Shown here one piece after another: positions 40,301 to 52,886 of a stretch of 64,000 nucleotides of DNA. The DNA is taken from positions 21,092,414-21,156,413 of the forward strand of contig OX326958.1 of the NCBI GenBank assembly GCA_946800325.1, in the 5' to 3' direction. Position numbers and translations under genes: made by a program. This DNA comes from Luzula sylvatica. Lineage: Eukaryota; Streptophyta; Magnoliopsida; Poales; Juncaceae. Numbering within the stretch: the stretch's first letter is position 1; each line of letters opens with the position of its first letter. The notes below the pieces were generated by a model. It saw only the letters and a program-made list of their open reading frames with translations, had not been told where the DNA came from and did not search any database.

Positions 40301-41063
40301 TAAATCCACTTCGCCTCGCGCCAATCTTCTACTATTACTTAGACACTGCATATTGCGACAAATATGAGTTCCACATCCGGTATCTAATACCCAATTATTC
40401 ATAGTTGAAAGATTAACTTCGATAACGTTAATACCTGATGGACCAGCTTCCGAAGCCGTATTGTCCTTCTTCACCTCGTCGAGGTAAGCCTTGCAATTGC
40501 GCTTCCAATGTCCAGTCTTGTGACAATGGTAACATGTCGCATCCTTAGATTTCTTCTTTCCCTTTTTATTCGGCTTCGAACGTTTCTCAGCCGAACTGCC
40601 CTTGGACATCGATCTCTTACGATCCTTTTTCTGAATCGTGAGAACATTCCCAGCAACTTTTGCCTTGTTCTCCCCGGATGTCTTCAACATCTCCGACTCA
40701 TAATTCTTGAGCATTCCGTGAAACTCAGGGATCGTTTTATTCATCGAATGCATGTGATAGTTAGTCACAAATGGAGAAAACATTGCAGGAAGTGCACACA
40801 AGATCAAATCTTGTTGCATAATCTTCGACAATTTCTCTCCTAGCTTCTCTAGACGGTCTATGAGAGCTTGCACTTTCAAAACGTGAGTGCTCACCGAAGA
40901 CCCATAAGGCATCTTACAGTTTACCAACTCTTTGAGTGTACTGAACCGTTCAATACGCTCCTGCTCTTGGAACATTTCCTTGAGTACAACGTCTATTATG
41001 TGCGCATCCGAGTCCTCAAACTGCTTTTGAAGACTAGCGTCCATACATGCCAACATGAGGCAT
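37392..41063 (-). pseudogene. gag(C-terminal)-pol of copia element F, broken
   Basis: Reading down from 41063: gag C-terminal half; zinc knuckle CYHCHKTGHWKRNC; protease WVLDTGCGTHIC; GAG-pre-integrase FWHCRLGH; integrase with HSDVCGP, FTDDHSR and SDRGGEY; reverse transcriptase with VDYEETFSPVA and catalytic YVDDILI; RNase H with TDASF and SESEY-like IESEYIAA. The order PR-IN-RT-RH is Ty1/copia. It is broken by a frameshift near 39100-39150, another near 38780-38830, and a TAG codon at 37608-37610 within the RNase H tail; the frame then runs to a final stop at 37392. The gag N-terminal part is 15 kb away (56243-56461) because element D is inserted between. It is the best-preserved pol in the nest. 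Confidence 0.93.
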
Positions 41064-41068
41064 GTAAC

Positions 41069-42068
41069 TGAAGGGGAATATCCCCGGCCCCGGGCCCGCG
41101 CAGCGGATATGTAGGCCCGGTCCGGTTCCCCGATTCCCGAGATCACGCCACGACTTCGAGGGTACGATGCAAATAGAAGGTTAGATCTTTACCGGTGCAA
41201 AATTGATTGCACACGAAGGGTTGATCGCTGCCTTCTTTCTCCTGTCACGTTGGTGACAATACGCGCGTCCCACACCACGCGTCTTTCACCGCTCGTTGAC
41301 TTCGCCGATTCGCTTGATTTCGTCTCCGACTCAATCTACTCGTCCGAATCGATCACAATCGTGAGAGCCTCAGTTGTTGCTCCTCTACGTGTATCCACCT
41401 TGAATCGCAAGACGTCGGTCACGGATGCACCTGCCTAGACGATGCACCGGTGAACTTGCTTAATCGAATTGATTCTCTAAACCGTAAAACACCTTTTCAC
41501 GGTTTCTCTCTTTTACACCTTTTTCACTCTCTAGAAATTTGTCTCACAATTTTCTGGATAATTCTGAATGAATTGGTTCATTAAGATGAGAGAGAAAATC
41601 CTATTTATATACAATAGGATCAGGATTAGCCAAAAGGCATGTATATCCAATATACACCCTCTCACACAGAAAACTGCATGAACCTGGTCAGTATTCTGTC
41701 CAGACGAAATTGATAAATTTCTCTGACAGAAAATCAACCAAGACGAAAGTTGTAGATAATCTCATTATCTACTCGACCCAATTTGGCCCAGCCCAATTGG
41801 AGTTCGTATGCAAAAGTTATGACTGTTTTACTAACTGTATGTCATACTGTTGCACCCTTTCGGTATTTCACAGAAACGACACTTATACTTCGTTCATATG
41901 AAATATATTTCTACATGAAGGTTATAGATAATCTAATTATCTATCTTACCCAATTTGAACCATTCAAATCGGATTTTCCTACTGAAAGATATGGCTACGA
42001 ATGTACGACTACATTCGTTTATCCTTGTGTACACTTTTACGGTTGATCCTGAAACTGTATTTCCTTCA
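41069..42068 (-). repeat. 3' LTR of element D
   Basis: About 1000 bp. The outer end reads TGAAGGGGAATATCC rather than the family TGTTGGG; its first six bases equal the start of the opposite LTR end (TGAAGG), giving D a perfect 6-bp terminal inverted repeat TGAAGG...CCTTCA. Confidence 0.88.
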
Positions 42069-44297
42069 GTCTCCCACTCAATTTCAGATCTACCTAAAAG
42101 GTACTCATGCATATCCAATACGCACGATTTTAGAGAATATAGCTCGCGTATCAAATACCAAGCTATGCACATCCTATGTGCCAATTTTATGATCAAGCCC
42201 GACTTAGTACGACTCGTTGTGTGACCATGTAGGTTCGACTTAACGATGGCAGTAGGTTGTTTCCAATACCTACAAGCTCATGAGCGGGATCTAGTCACTC
42301 CATCATAGCTACCCATGTTAAACGAATAATGATTGTGATCATTGTGCCTATCTCGAATAGCGGTTACTAGTTCTCTTGTTTACGATATCCGTTAATCAAA
42401 AGGCACGGTAATAGTCATCCTTATAATTTGGTTAACTACACTTATTCCCCGATTCCGAGTTGAGTTAACAAATTTCAATCGATATTAACCATTAATATCA
42501 TTGACTGCGGCCGCAGGTTTCGTTAATCGACTCATCGAGCGGCGCCTAAGAGATATCTCTTCCTTTCGGAATAAACAATTCCTATCTTGGAGACTCACAT
42601 TGAATTCCGTGTTTCGGACAATACCCAATGATGACCCTTTTAACTCCCTGTTACGGTGATCGTAAGATCATATCAAAGCATTGTGTTACGCACGTAACGC
42701 AATCAATGATCCCCTCAAGTATGAAGAATCTAAAACCCCATCCGTCGCAAGTCCATCTATAATGACTAAACTATGTCATGGTCTCGCGGCTTCGGTCATA
42801 TCCAATACATGTAACCTAACATATATCTACGTTCCCGATTCGACAAACTCCTTTGTCCCATGATTAGCAAAACATAATCATCTCCTCGGCAAACGTACTA
42901 GTGTACGCGTTCAGTCTATTCCCTTGTAATAGTAATGCTTCTCTCTTAAGCAAACTGACCCGCGACTAGGGATGTTTAGAAATGACACTTTAAGTGTGAC
43001 GGTTTCGCTGCACATGGTCCTCAACCATGTCGACGTCCACACAAGTTCAAATCAAGGTTCATGTAACAATCATATTACACAACCCAGCACACAGTTTTCA
43101 TATAAGGTGAATGCATATTAATTTAAGTAAACAAAATTTTAAAAGGGATGCATTCATATGGACTAAGTATTTGGGTGATACAACGTTTACCTATGGGTAT
43201 CTCCATACCCATAACCTGCGAGGACTATCGTATTAGATAACTACACTCTACTCTCTTCTTCCTCCTCTAGGTATCTCCATACCCATAGTCATCGCATGAC
43301 AGTCACGCGCGACTAGAGAGAGCGGTTTTGTAAACGGGTCCGCACGTTCCCGCTAGTGTTAATCATCATCAGGATTGGAACATTTCCAATACCTATGATC
43401 ACATCTTTTCACAAAATTTCATGGATCAAATGAAATTTTCTGAGTATTGGCTAGAAGTGGTTGTGACCTCGGCATTTTTGGCTTGTACTATTGCGTCTCA
43501 CGCAATAAACAACCATAAATCCGATAACTCGTGACTACTAGAGTTTGGTCATGTATCCTTGATCCATACCACTTCCTTTTGCGATTAATAACCGCAATAT
43601 ACTCGCCACCGTAAATAGAATCATAAACTATTGGTCTTGTGGAACCTTTCCACATAACCGTGTTTTCATTTAAGCAAAACATGTATACACTTTGTGATCG
43701 AAAGTCGTGCTACATATTTGGACGTGCTTCATCTTTGGAAACTGTTGTTTGTTATAACTCTTTATAACCAACACGTCCTCCACACCATTATAGATAATAA
43801 ATCCTGAATTCTTTCGCAAAGTATTCAAGGATAAACTTCACCTCTATCAATACAAATCCCGATGGGTTTTAAATATACATAACCATTATGTATATATTTG
43901 TATAACCATTATACAATCACAAGAGTTAGTCTCATGTAATCGAATTACATTCAAACTCATGTGATTCCCATGAATTTTATTGACGGTGAACTAGACGCTT
44001 TATTTGTATGACAGATAGCCACATACATATCATGACAGATATAATAGATCCTAACATCAAATGTAAGGCATCATATTATTACTTTTCGCGCTGCTTGATG
44101 TCTCACATCGAGCCGTTGAAAATTTCTGCCATTCGACATTTCGATTTATCTCCTCCAAGGAGTTTACATGTTGAAAACCATTGTCAACAATATGTCGATA
44201 TATGTGCTATAACATAGAACGAGGAACTTTTTAGATCTATCCTATAGATCTTCACGCTTAATTCATAAGCGGTCTCGTCTAAATCCTTTGTCGTTAC
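42069..44297 (-). pseudogene. 3' half of element D: non-coding end and RNase H remnant
   Basis: Non-coding 3' region (42069 to about 43250), then degenerate pol. 43488-43682 still reads MFCLNENTVMWKGSTRPIVYDSIYGGEY, a decayed form of the RNase H segment that in F reads VFCLNGGAVVWKSSKQPT. The identical translated fragment is in E (50169-50369), so D and E share this decayed state. Ends at the insertion point of E. Confidence 0.8.
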
Positions 44298-45393
44298 TGA
44301 AGGAAATACAGTTTTGGATCATCGCTAAAATGGTACGTAGGACAAACGAACGTACGCGTTCGTGGGCATACGAAACAGATTAGTAAAACTGGTATAACTT
44401 TCAGTAGGAAACTCCGATTTGAATGGTTCAAATTGGGTTAGTTATATAATGAGATTATCTAGAACTTTCATGTTGTAATATATTTCATTTGAGCGAAGTA
44501 TCAGTATCGTTCTAATGAAATACCGAAAGGGTGCGACAGTTTGACATACAGTCAATAAAACGGCCGTAACTTTCGGGTCCGAACTCCAATTGGGCTGGGC
44601 CAAATTGGGTTGGAAAGATAATTAGATTATCTACAACTTTCTTAAATGTTCAAAGTCGGTTGGAACGATTTAATATTTTCGTTCTGACAGATTACTGAAA
44701 GGGTGTATGCAGTTTTCTGTTTGAAAATGTGTATAGAAGATATACATACCTTTTGGCCCATCCTTATCCTATGGAGTATATATAGGATGTTTCTCTCTCT
44801 CTCTCATCAGTCCAATCAGTTGAATAATTAGATTAGTTTAACCAGAAAATTAATGGAGTTAATTTAAAATTAATCCAGAAGTTAAGAGACTCTAATCACT
44901 TGATGAAAGAGTGCGAAGAGATTGAGAGAGAAGGAGAAAAGAATTTTCTCCGTCTAGAGAATTGAAAAACAATCATGCAAGTTCGCCGGTGCATCGTCTA
45001 GGCAGGTGCATCCGCGACCGAGGTGCTACGACTCACGGTGGATACGGGTAGAGGAGCGACACATGTGGCTCTTCGTTGTGATCAAACCGGAGAAGTAATC
45101 GAGTAAAGGGCTGTGGAATCATGCGGGCATGGAACGCACGAAGACAACCCGAGACGTGTCGAAACGGTGGGAGACGTGCGGTATGGGACGTACGGGCTAG
45201 TCACCAACGTGACACCGAAGGAAATAGAAGGCGGCGATCAACCCTTCGTGTGCCATCAATTTGGCACTGGTATGAATCTGTCCTTCTATTCGCATCGTAC
45301 CCTCGAAGTCGTGGCGTGATCTCGGGAATCGGGGAATCGAACCGGGCCTACATATCCGCTGCGCGGGCCCGGGATCGAGGATATTTCCCAACA
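44298..45393 (+). repeat. 5' LTR of element E
   Basis: 1096 bp, TGAAGGAAATACAG.. to ..TATTTCCCAACA. About 90 bp longer than the LTRs of F and D, with a CT-rich run near 44791-44807 just after the TATA-like GAGTATATATAGG. Confidence 0.95.
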
Positions 45394-45394
45394 G

Positions 45395-45406
45395 TGGTAT
45401 CAGAGC
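45395..45406 (+). promoter_or_regulatory. Primer-binding site of element E (initiator tRNA-Met)
   Basis: TGGTATCAGAGC one base after the 5' LTR, the usual plant copia PBS complementary to initiator tRNA-Met. The same site of F lies on the minus strand at 57974-57985. Confidence 0.95.
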
Positions 45407-47140
45407 GATCGCCATCGATTCGAGGGTCGAATCATAGTCGTATATTAGATATACGCACGGGTTATCAAAGTTCGTACCCGTTTGCATGATGTTACATATA
45501 GAGAAAGTCAAATTCCGTTAAAATCACAAGTGGAATTCGCTAGAGATTGATTAAAAGTTGATTGAGAGTATCTAGGAATGATCGTGAAAAAGTTTCATGA
45601 TTTATCGTTTTGGAAACGAGCGAAAACGGACGAAACGTCAAAATCTGCAGAAAGTTAGAATACGAAACAGTGAGTAAAACTAAGATAATTTTCAGTGGAA
45701 AACTCCAAATTGATTGGATCAAATTGGCGTAGTTAGATAATGAGATTATCTATGACTTTGATACATAAAGTTTTTCCATTTGAACGAATTATCAGTGTCG
45801 TTTTTATGGAATACTGAATGGGTGCGACTGTTTGACATACAGAGACTAAAACGTCCGTATATGTCGCATCGAAACTCCAATTGAGTCCAATCCAATTGGG
45901 TTAATTAGATAATAAGATTATCTAGAACTTTCGTTCATGTTCAAAGTCGGTTGGAACAATTTAATATTTTTGTTTCAACAGAATACTGAAAAGGTGTCTG
46001 TAGTTTTCTGGTTGAAAAGGTGTATATTGGATATACTTACCTTTTCGTTTGTTCGTATTTTACTAAAACTGGTATAACTTTCAGTAGAAAATTCCGATTT
46101 GAATGGTTCAAATTGTTTTAGTTAGATAATTAGATTATCTAGAACTTTCATGTTGTAATATATTTTATTTGAGCGAAGTATTAGTGTCGTTCTAATGAAA
46201 TAACGAAAGGGTGCAGAAAAATAATTTTTCTGCCGCCCCGGGGGCAGTTTTTGGCGCCCCGGATGCGTCCCGGGCGAGGTTTTCTCGCGCCCCGTGGCCC
46301 CTGCGTTACAACGGATGGGGCAGTCCGTTATAACGGACCCTTCTCTGGATGCTGTTTTTGTTTTCGCGATAACTTTGGCTACGAAGCTCGGAATTTTGAG
46401 TTCTTTATATCGATTTGATCGGCATCAAACATTCTAGCATATTAGATAATTAATTATTTAGAATAATTAATCTCCCTAAATATATCATATGCATTTACAA
46501 ATCTTGTGATAGTGATATAATATGATTATGTCACGAATTTAGAAACATGCAATGGCATGATCCCTCATAATATTTAAGTCATGGAAATGCCTTCCATATT
46601 CACAACCACTATGATCGGTATTACGTCTCACATGGGTTAAGGCCAAAGCCGACATGGGTTATTGTAGTCATCGACGGGGTGGCAAGCGTTAAATAGGGAC
46701 TGATAAGGGTTAAGGCCAAAGCCGACTTATTAGTAGTTTATTTGAACGATACGATGAGTATGGTTGTGACTTAACCGTTCAAGCCAGTAAGGGTTGAGGC
46801 CAAAGCCGACTTGATTGGAAGTTCGGGGCATAGATAGGATGCACACGCGGAACTGGGATTGTATAGGATACGATCCATCACCGAAATCTTATAAAGGTTC
46901 GAGAGTCGCATTGGATGCGATTGGATATAATCCTACCTAAATAGCGAGATCCCACTCGTCTGCCAAAGCAACTTATGGGAGGATCGTAAAATATGGGTCT
47001 TGAGTGTTATGGACTTGGAGTCCCGTATCGGTATGAGGGTTATCGATTCGATAAAAATAACACATTCAAATATTCATCATATAAGCATATAGATTAAGTA
47101 CGCACGGTTAGGAGTTAATCTTCATCATCCGTTTAGAATT
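45407..47140 (+). other. Leader region of element E
   Basis: About 1.7 kb between PBS and gag start. It has a diverged tandem copy of LTR-like sequence (45660-46210, for example ACTAAAACTGGTATAACTTTCAGTAG at 46063 against 44380), two TCCGTTATAACGGA-type motifs (46303-46338), and three GGTTAAGGCCAAAGCCGAC repeats (about 46637, 46709, 46793). No coding sequence. Confidence 0.75.
46637..46815 (+). repeat. Three GGTTAAGGCCAAAGCCGAC repeats in the leader
   Basis: Copies spaced about 72 and 84 bp, the third reading GGTTGAGGCC. The same three are in the D leader on the minus strand (about 55660-55850), so they are a family feature. Confidence 0.85.
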
Positions 47141-50100
47141 ATGTTTTCAAGCAACACCAAATATATTGATGAGATCGATATGATAGATGGCTTTTGGGCC
47201 AGAATTACCGTTATTAACCTTGATAGTCAAAGAATAGTTCTTAGACTTAAAGGAACGTGTTGGACACGGAAATGGTAGATTCGGGGCTCGAGGCATTGGC
47301 TTTAGAGAAAGCCGGGTTCGATAAACTTTAAGAAGGAATCGAACGATATTACGTGCCTTGTGGTGGCATGTATAGACGCATATTCTCAAAATTGTTTTGA
47401 GAATTCGGGTGTATATGAAAGTAAAACACAGCGCTCATGAAATAGTTTCAAGAGTTATAGCGCGTTGAATGATTCAATGCGGCTCAAAGAGTAGGTTAAT
47501 TTTGAGACGCCTTATGGGTCTTGGATTAACACTCGTGTGTTAATGGTACGAGATTTGATCGTCGTGACCGAATATTATATGCATTCGATAGATAAGTCGA
47601 TCCCGAAATTGCATGAGATGCGATTTAAATTTGAATTGGAGATGCTCGGAGTATCCGAGGAATCCAATGCATATAGATGCGTGGATGTCCTTGTAATTCA
47701 AAAGCGGGATCGAAAGAAATGTATGTCTAAGGGTATTTTGGAAAAATGTTTTCCAAACAGAAAGTTCGGACAAAGAGTTGTCCAAACTAATGACTCAAAG
47801 AATGGTGAAATCCGAGGAGGATTAAACCAAGAGGTTGATTGCTTCTTTTGGCATTGCCGTCTTGGCCATATAAACGAGATTCGCGTATCTAGATTCCATA
47901 TGATGGATTGCTAGAATCATCCGAATTAGATTCGATTGATTAATGCGATACTTATTTATTAGGCAAGACGACAATGGCATCATTCTCCAAAGGTTGGAGA
48001 AAGATCCAACGAATTATTGGAAATTACATTTAGATGTAATGTTCCGATAAGTTCCGAGGCAAGAGGAGGCTATCGGTATTTTGTTACGTTTATGGACGGT
48101 TAAAGTAGATATGAAAATATCTATTTAATGCGTGCCGAAACGGAGATTTTTGAAAGGTTCAAAGAGTTTCAAAAACGAAATACGAAATCAACTAAGCAAG
48201 AAAATCAAAACTTTTCGATAGGATCGAGAAGGCGAGTATTTGAGCTAAACCTTTCGATAGGATCGAAGAGGCAATATTTGAGTTATGAATATTGATGATC
48301 ATTTATGATTGTGGAATCGTTTCACGATTGCCTTTATTCGGAACATTGAGATGTGTCCGAAAAGAGGAAATGAACGCATGTTGGACATGATTCAATAAAT
48401 GATAAGTCAATAGGATCTCCCAAAAATATTTTTGGGATATGCCCTTGAGACAGCGGCACTAATGAATGGTTGCATTAAGATATGGACCATAAACCTTCTA
48501 ATCGGTACAAAAGACGTCATATGAGATATGGATCGGAATGGTTCCGAAGTTGTCACTTGTACATATTTGAGGATGCGAGTGTATTTCGAAATTTGTTTCG
48601 GTTAAACTCAATCCCAAATCTGGAAATTGTTCGTTTATCCTTAAGGAAACTAAAGGGTATTAGTTCTAACGTCCCGACGAAAATGAAATTTTCGTGGCTC
48701 GAAGAGATGCCTTCTTGGAGGAGGACTAGATGCGCACAAGTTTGGAACTTGGTGCCATTTATCTCTATGCGGGCTAGTGGGAGTAGAATAAATCTCGAAA
48801 GAGTTCGTGATTTGAAAATGAACATTGTACCGATGAGAGTTGACATGGCTTCATCAAGAGTTGATGAACGTAAGTCGAACACACAAAGAAATTTTTCGTA
48901 GATCAAGTAGGCTATATCATAAGCCGGTAAATACGGATTTATCGTGGCTAATGATGATAGATTGAAATCATATGATGATTCTATATCCTACAAGGATGCT
49001 ATGAAAAGTTGATTCCACATGACATGGTGTCATGAAATCTGAGATTCGATCCATGTGAATTATCAAGTTTAGAACTTGATTTCATTACTTTCTGGGTTAG
49101 ATCCGTGAAATGTGAGTGGGTTTTTCAAGATGAAGAACCGACATGGATAGGAATACGCATATATGTAAAGCGAGGCTTTTTGCGAAGAGTTTCATGCAAT
49201 TCATAGTCGGACTATGAAGAAACGTTTTCGCTTGTTGCCATGCTTTCCCATTCTCGAAATTCTGCTTGCCATGGTCGCGTATTATGACTATGTGATGTGG
49301 CAAAATGGATGTCAAAACCGAATTTCTTGACAGAAATTTTATGAAAGGATGTGTACTTGACACAACCTTACGGTTTTGTCGATTCATAAGAATCGGGGAT
49401 AAGATATGCACGCTTTAGCGATCCATATGATGGATTAGAGAAAGCTTCTCGGAATTGGAATATTCGTTTTGACAAAATTATAAACTGTTATAAAATTGTC
49501 GAAACGAATGGAAACTTTGTGTACACATGAAGGTTAGTGGGAGCTGCGTTATATTTCTTGTAACGACAAAGGATTTAGACGAGACCGCTTATGAATTAAG
49601 CGTGAAGATCTATATGATAGATCTAAGAAGTTCCTCGTTCTATGTTATAGCACATATATCGACATATTGTTGAAAATGGTTTTCAACATGTAAACTCCTT
49701 GGAGGAGTTAAATCGAAATGTCGAATGGCAGAAATTTTCAACGGCTCGATATGAGACATCAAGCAGCGCGAAAAGTAATAATATGATGCCTTACATTTGA
49801 TGTTAGGATCTATTATATCTGTCATGATATGTATATGGCTAACTGTCGTACAAATAAACCGTCTAATTCACCGTCAATAAAATTCATGGGAATCACATGA
49901 GTTTGAATGTAATTCGATTACATGAGACTAACTCTTGTGAATGTATAATGGTTATACAAATATATACATAATGGTTATGTATATTTAAACCCATCGGGAT
50001 TTGTATTGATAGAGGTGAAGTTTATCCTTGAATACTTTGCGAAAGAATTCAGGATTTTTTTATCTATAATGGTGTGGAGGACGTGTTGGTTATAAAGAGT

Positions 50101-50609
50101 TATAACAAACAACAGTTTCCAAAGATGAAGCACGTCCAAATATGTAGCACGACTTTCGATCACAAAGTGTGTACATGTTTTGCTTAAATGAAAACACGGT
50201 TATGTGGAAAGGTTCCACAAGACCAATAGTTTATGATTCTATTTACGGTGGCGAGTATATTGCGGTTATTAATCGCAAAAGGAAGTGGTATGGATCAAGG
50301 ATACATGACCAAACTCTAGTAGTCACGAGTTATCGGATTTATGGTTGTTTATTGCGTGAGACGCAATAGTACAAGCTAAAAATGCCGAGGTCACAACCAC
50401 TTCTAGCCAATACTCAGAAAATTTCATTTGATCCATGAAATTTTATGAAAAGATGTGATCGTAGGTATTGGAAATGTTCCAATCCTGATGATGATTAACA
50501 CTAGCGGGAACGTGCGGACCCGTTTACACGACCGCTCTCTCTAGTCGCGCGTGACTGTCATGCGATGACTATGGGTATGGAGATACCTAGAGGAGGAAGA
50601 AGAGAGTAG
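47141..50609 (+). pseudogene. Decayed gag-pol of element E
   Basis: Begins ATGTTTTCAAGCAACACC (gag start MFSSNT), but the frame stops after about 45 codons. Later fragments: gag/zinc-knuckle side VLVIQKRDRKKCMSKG, GAG-pre-integrase FFWHCRLGHINEIRVS (about 47840), an integrase/RT piece MDHKPSNRYKRRHMRYGSEW (48482) and RNase H remnant at 50169-50369. Many frameshifts and substitutions; the YVDD motif is not seen. The same fragments, with the same breaks, occur in D. Confidence 0.88.
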
Positions 50610-51778
50610 AGTGTAGTTATCTAATACGATAGTCCTCTCAGGTTATGGGTATTGAGATACCCATAGGTAAACGTTGTATCACCCAAATACTTAGTCCATA
50701 TGAATGCATTCCTTTTACAATTTTTGTTTACTTAAATTAAATATGCATTCACCTTATATGAAAACAGTGTGCGGGTTGTGTAATATGATTGTTACATGAA
50801 CCTTGATTTGAACTTGTGTGGACGTCGACATGGTTGAGGACCATGTGCAGCGAAACCGTCACAATTAAAGTGTCATTTCTAAACATCCCTAGTCGCGGAT
50901 CAGCTTGCTTAAGAGAGAAGCATTTCTATTATTGGATAGACTGAACGCGTACACTAGTACGTTTGCCGAGGAGATGATTATGTTTTGCTAATCATGGGAC
51001 AAGGTGCTTGTCAAATCGGGAACGTAGATATATGTTAGGTTACATATATTGGATATGACCAAAGCCGCGAGTCCATGACATGGTTTAGTCATTATAGATG
51101 GACTTGTGACGGATGGGGTTTTAGGTTCTTCAAACTTGAGGGGATCATTGATTGCGTTACGTGCGTAACACAATGCTTTGATATGATCTTACGCTCACCG
51201 TAACAGGGAGTTAAAAGGGTCATCATTGGGTATTGTCCGAAACACGGAATTCAATGTGAGTCTCCAAGATAGGAATTGTTTATTCCGAAAGGAAGAGATA
51301 TCTCTTAGGCGCCGCTCGATGAGTCGATTAACGAAATCTCTGGCCAGAGTCAATGATATTAATGGTTAATATCGATTGAAATTTGTTAAATCAACTCGGA
51401 ATCGGGGAATAAGTATAGTTAATCAAATTATAAGGATGACTATTACCATGCCTTTTGATTAATGGATATCGCAAACAAGAGAACTAGTAACCGCTATTCG
51501 AGATAGGCACAATGATCACAATCATTTTTCGTTTTAACATGGGTAGCCATGATGGAGTGACTAGATCCCGCTCATGGGCTTGTAGTGCCATGGAAACGGC
51601 CTACTGCCATCGTTAAACGAACCTACACGGTCACACAACGAGTCGTACTATCTCGGGCTTGATTGCAAGTTTTTGCACATTGGATGTGCATGGCTTTAGC
51701 GTATTTGATACGCGGGCCAGATTCTCTGATATAGTGTATATGTGATATACATGAGTACCTTTTAGGTAAATCTGAAAC

Positions 51779-51790
51779 TGAGTGGGAGAC
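51779..51790 (+). promoter_or_regulatory. Polypurine tract of element E
   Basis: TGAGTGGGAGAC immediately before the 3' LTR, the standard copia plus-strand primer. Counterparts on the minus strand are at 33496, 36237 and 42069. Confidence 0.88.
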
Positions 51791-52886
51791 TGAAGGAAAT
51801 ACAGTTTTGGATCATCGCTAAAATGGTACGTAGGACAAACGAACGTACGCGTTCGTGGGCATACGAAACAGATTAGTAAAACTGGTATAACTTTCAGTAG
51901 GAAACTCCGATTTGAATGGTTCAAATTGGGTTAGTTATATAATGAGATTATCTAGAACTTTCATGTTGTAATATATTTCATTTGAGCGAAGTATCAGTAT
52001 CGTTCTAATGAAATACCGAAAGGGTGCGACAGTTTGACATACAGTCAATAAAACGGCCGTAACTTTCGGGTCCGAACTCCAATTGGGCTGGGCCAAATTG
52101 GGTTGGAAAGATAATTAGATTATCTACAACTTTCTTAAATGTTCAAAGTCGGTTGGAACGATTTAATATTTTCGTTCTGACAGATTACTGAAAGGGTGTA
52201 TGCAGTTTTCTGTTTGAAAATGTGTATAGAAGATATACATACCTTTTGGCCCATCCTTATCCTATGGAGTATATATAGGATGTTTCTCTCTCTCTCTCAT
52301 CAGTCCAATCAGTTGAATAATTAGATTAGTTTAACCAGAAAATTAATGGAGTTAATTTAAAATTAATCCAGAAGTTAAGAGACTCTAATCACTTGATGAA
52401 AGAGTGCGAAGAGATTGAGAGAGAAGGAGAAAAGAATTTTCTCCGTCTAGAGAATTGAAAAACAATCATGCAAGTTCGCCGGTGCATCGTCTAGGCAGGT
52501 GCATCCGCGACCGAGGTGCTACGACTCACGGTGGATACGGGTAGAGGAGCGACACATGTGGCTCTTCGTTGTGATCAAACCGGAGAAGTAATCGAGTAAA
52601 GGGCTGTGGAATCATGCGGGCATGGAACGCACGAAGACAACCCGAGACGTGTCGAAACGGTGGGAGACGTGCGGTATGGGACGTACGGGCTAGTCACCAA
52701 CGTGACACCGAAGGAAATAGAAGGCGGCGATCAACCCTTCGTGTGCCATCAATTTGGCACTGGTATGAATCTGTCCTTCTATTCGCATCGTACCCTCGAA
52801 GTCGTGGCGTGATCTCGGGAATCGGGGAATCGAACCGGGCCTACATATCCGCTGCGCGGGCCCGGGATCGAGGATATTTCCCAACA
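51791..52886 (+). repeat. 3' LTR of element E
   Basis: 1096 bp; matches the 5' LTR in every stretch compared, including the CT run and both termini. Confidence 0.95.

Larger units (their letters stand above)
44298..52886 (+). mobile_element. Copia element E, recent insertion in D, opposite orientation
   Basis: Complete structure: 5' LTR 44298-45393, PBS 45395-45406, internal region, polypurine tract 51779-51790, 3' LTR 51791-52886. Perfect 5-bp duplication GTTAC (44293-44297 and 52887-52891). Both LTRs are 1096 bp and identical in all stretches I compared, so this is the youngest insertion in the window. Yet its gag-pol is thoroughly degenerate, so it cannot have moved on its own proteins. 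Confidence 0.94.

Noticed and set aside
41074..41146. N-terminal 25 residues of the long gag-pol ORF (MISGIGEPDRAYISAARARG)
   Set aside because: They are translated LTR of element D, fused by the insertion; true gag sequence begins at about 41063.
45113..45489. ORFs in the LTRs of E (repeated at 52606)
   Set aside because: Both copies are LTR sequence with R/U5 GC-rich blocks; equivalents in other LTRs are broken.
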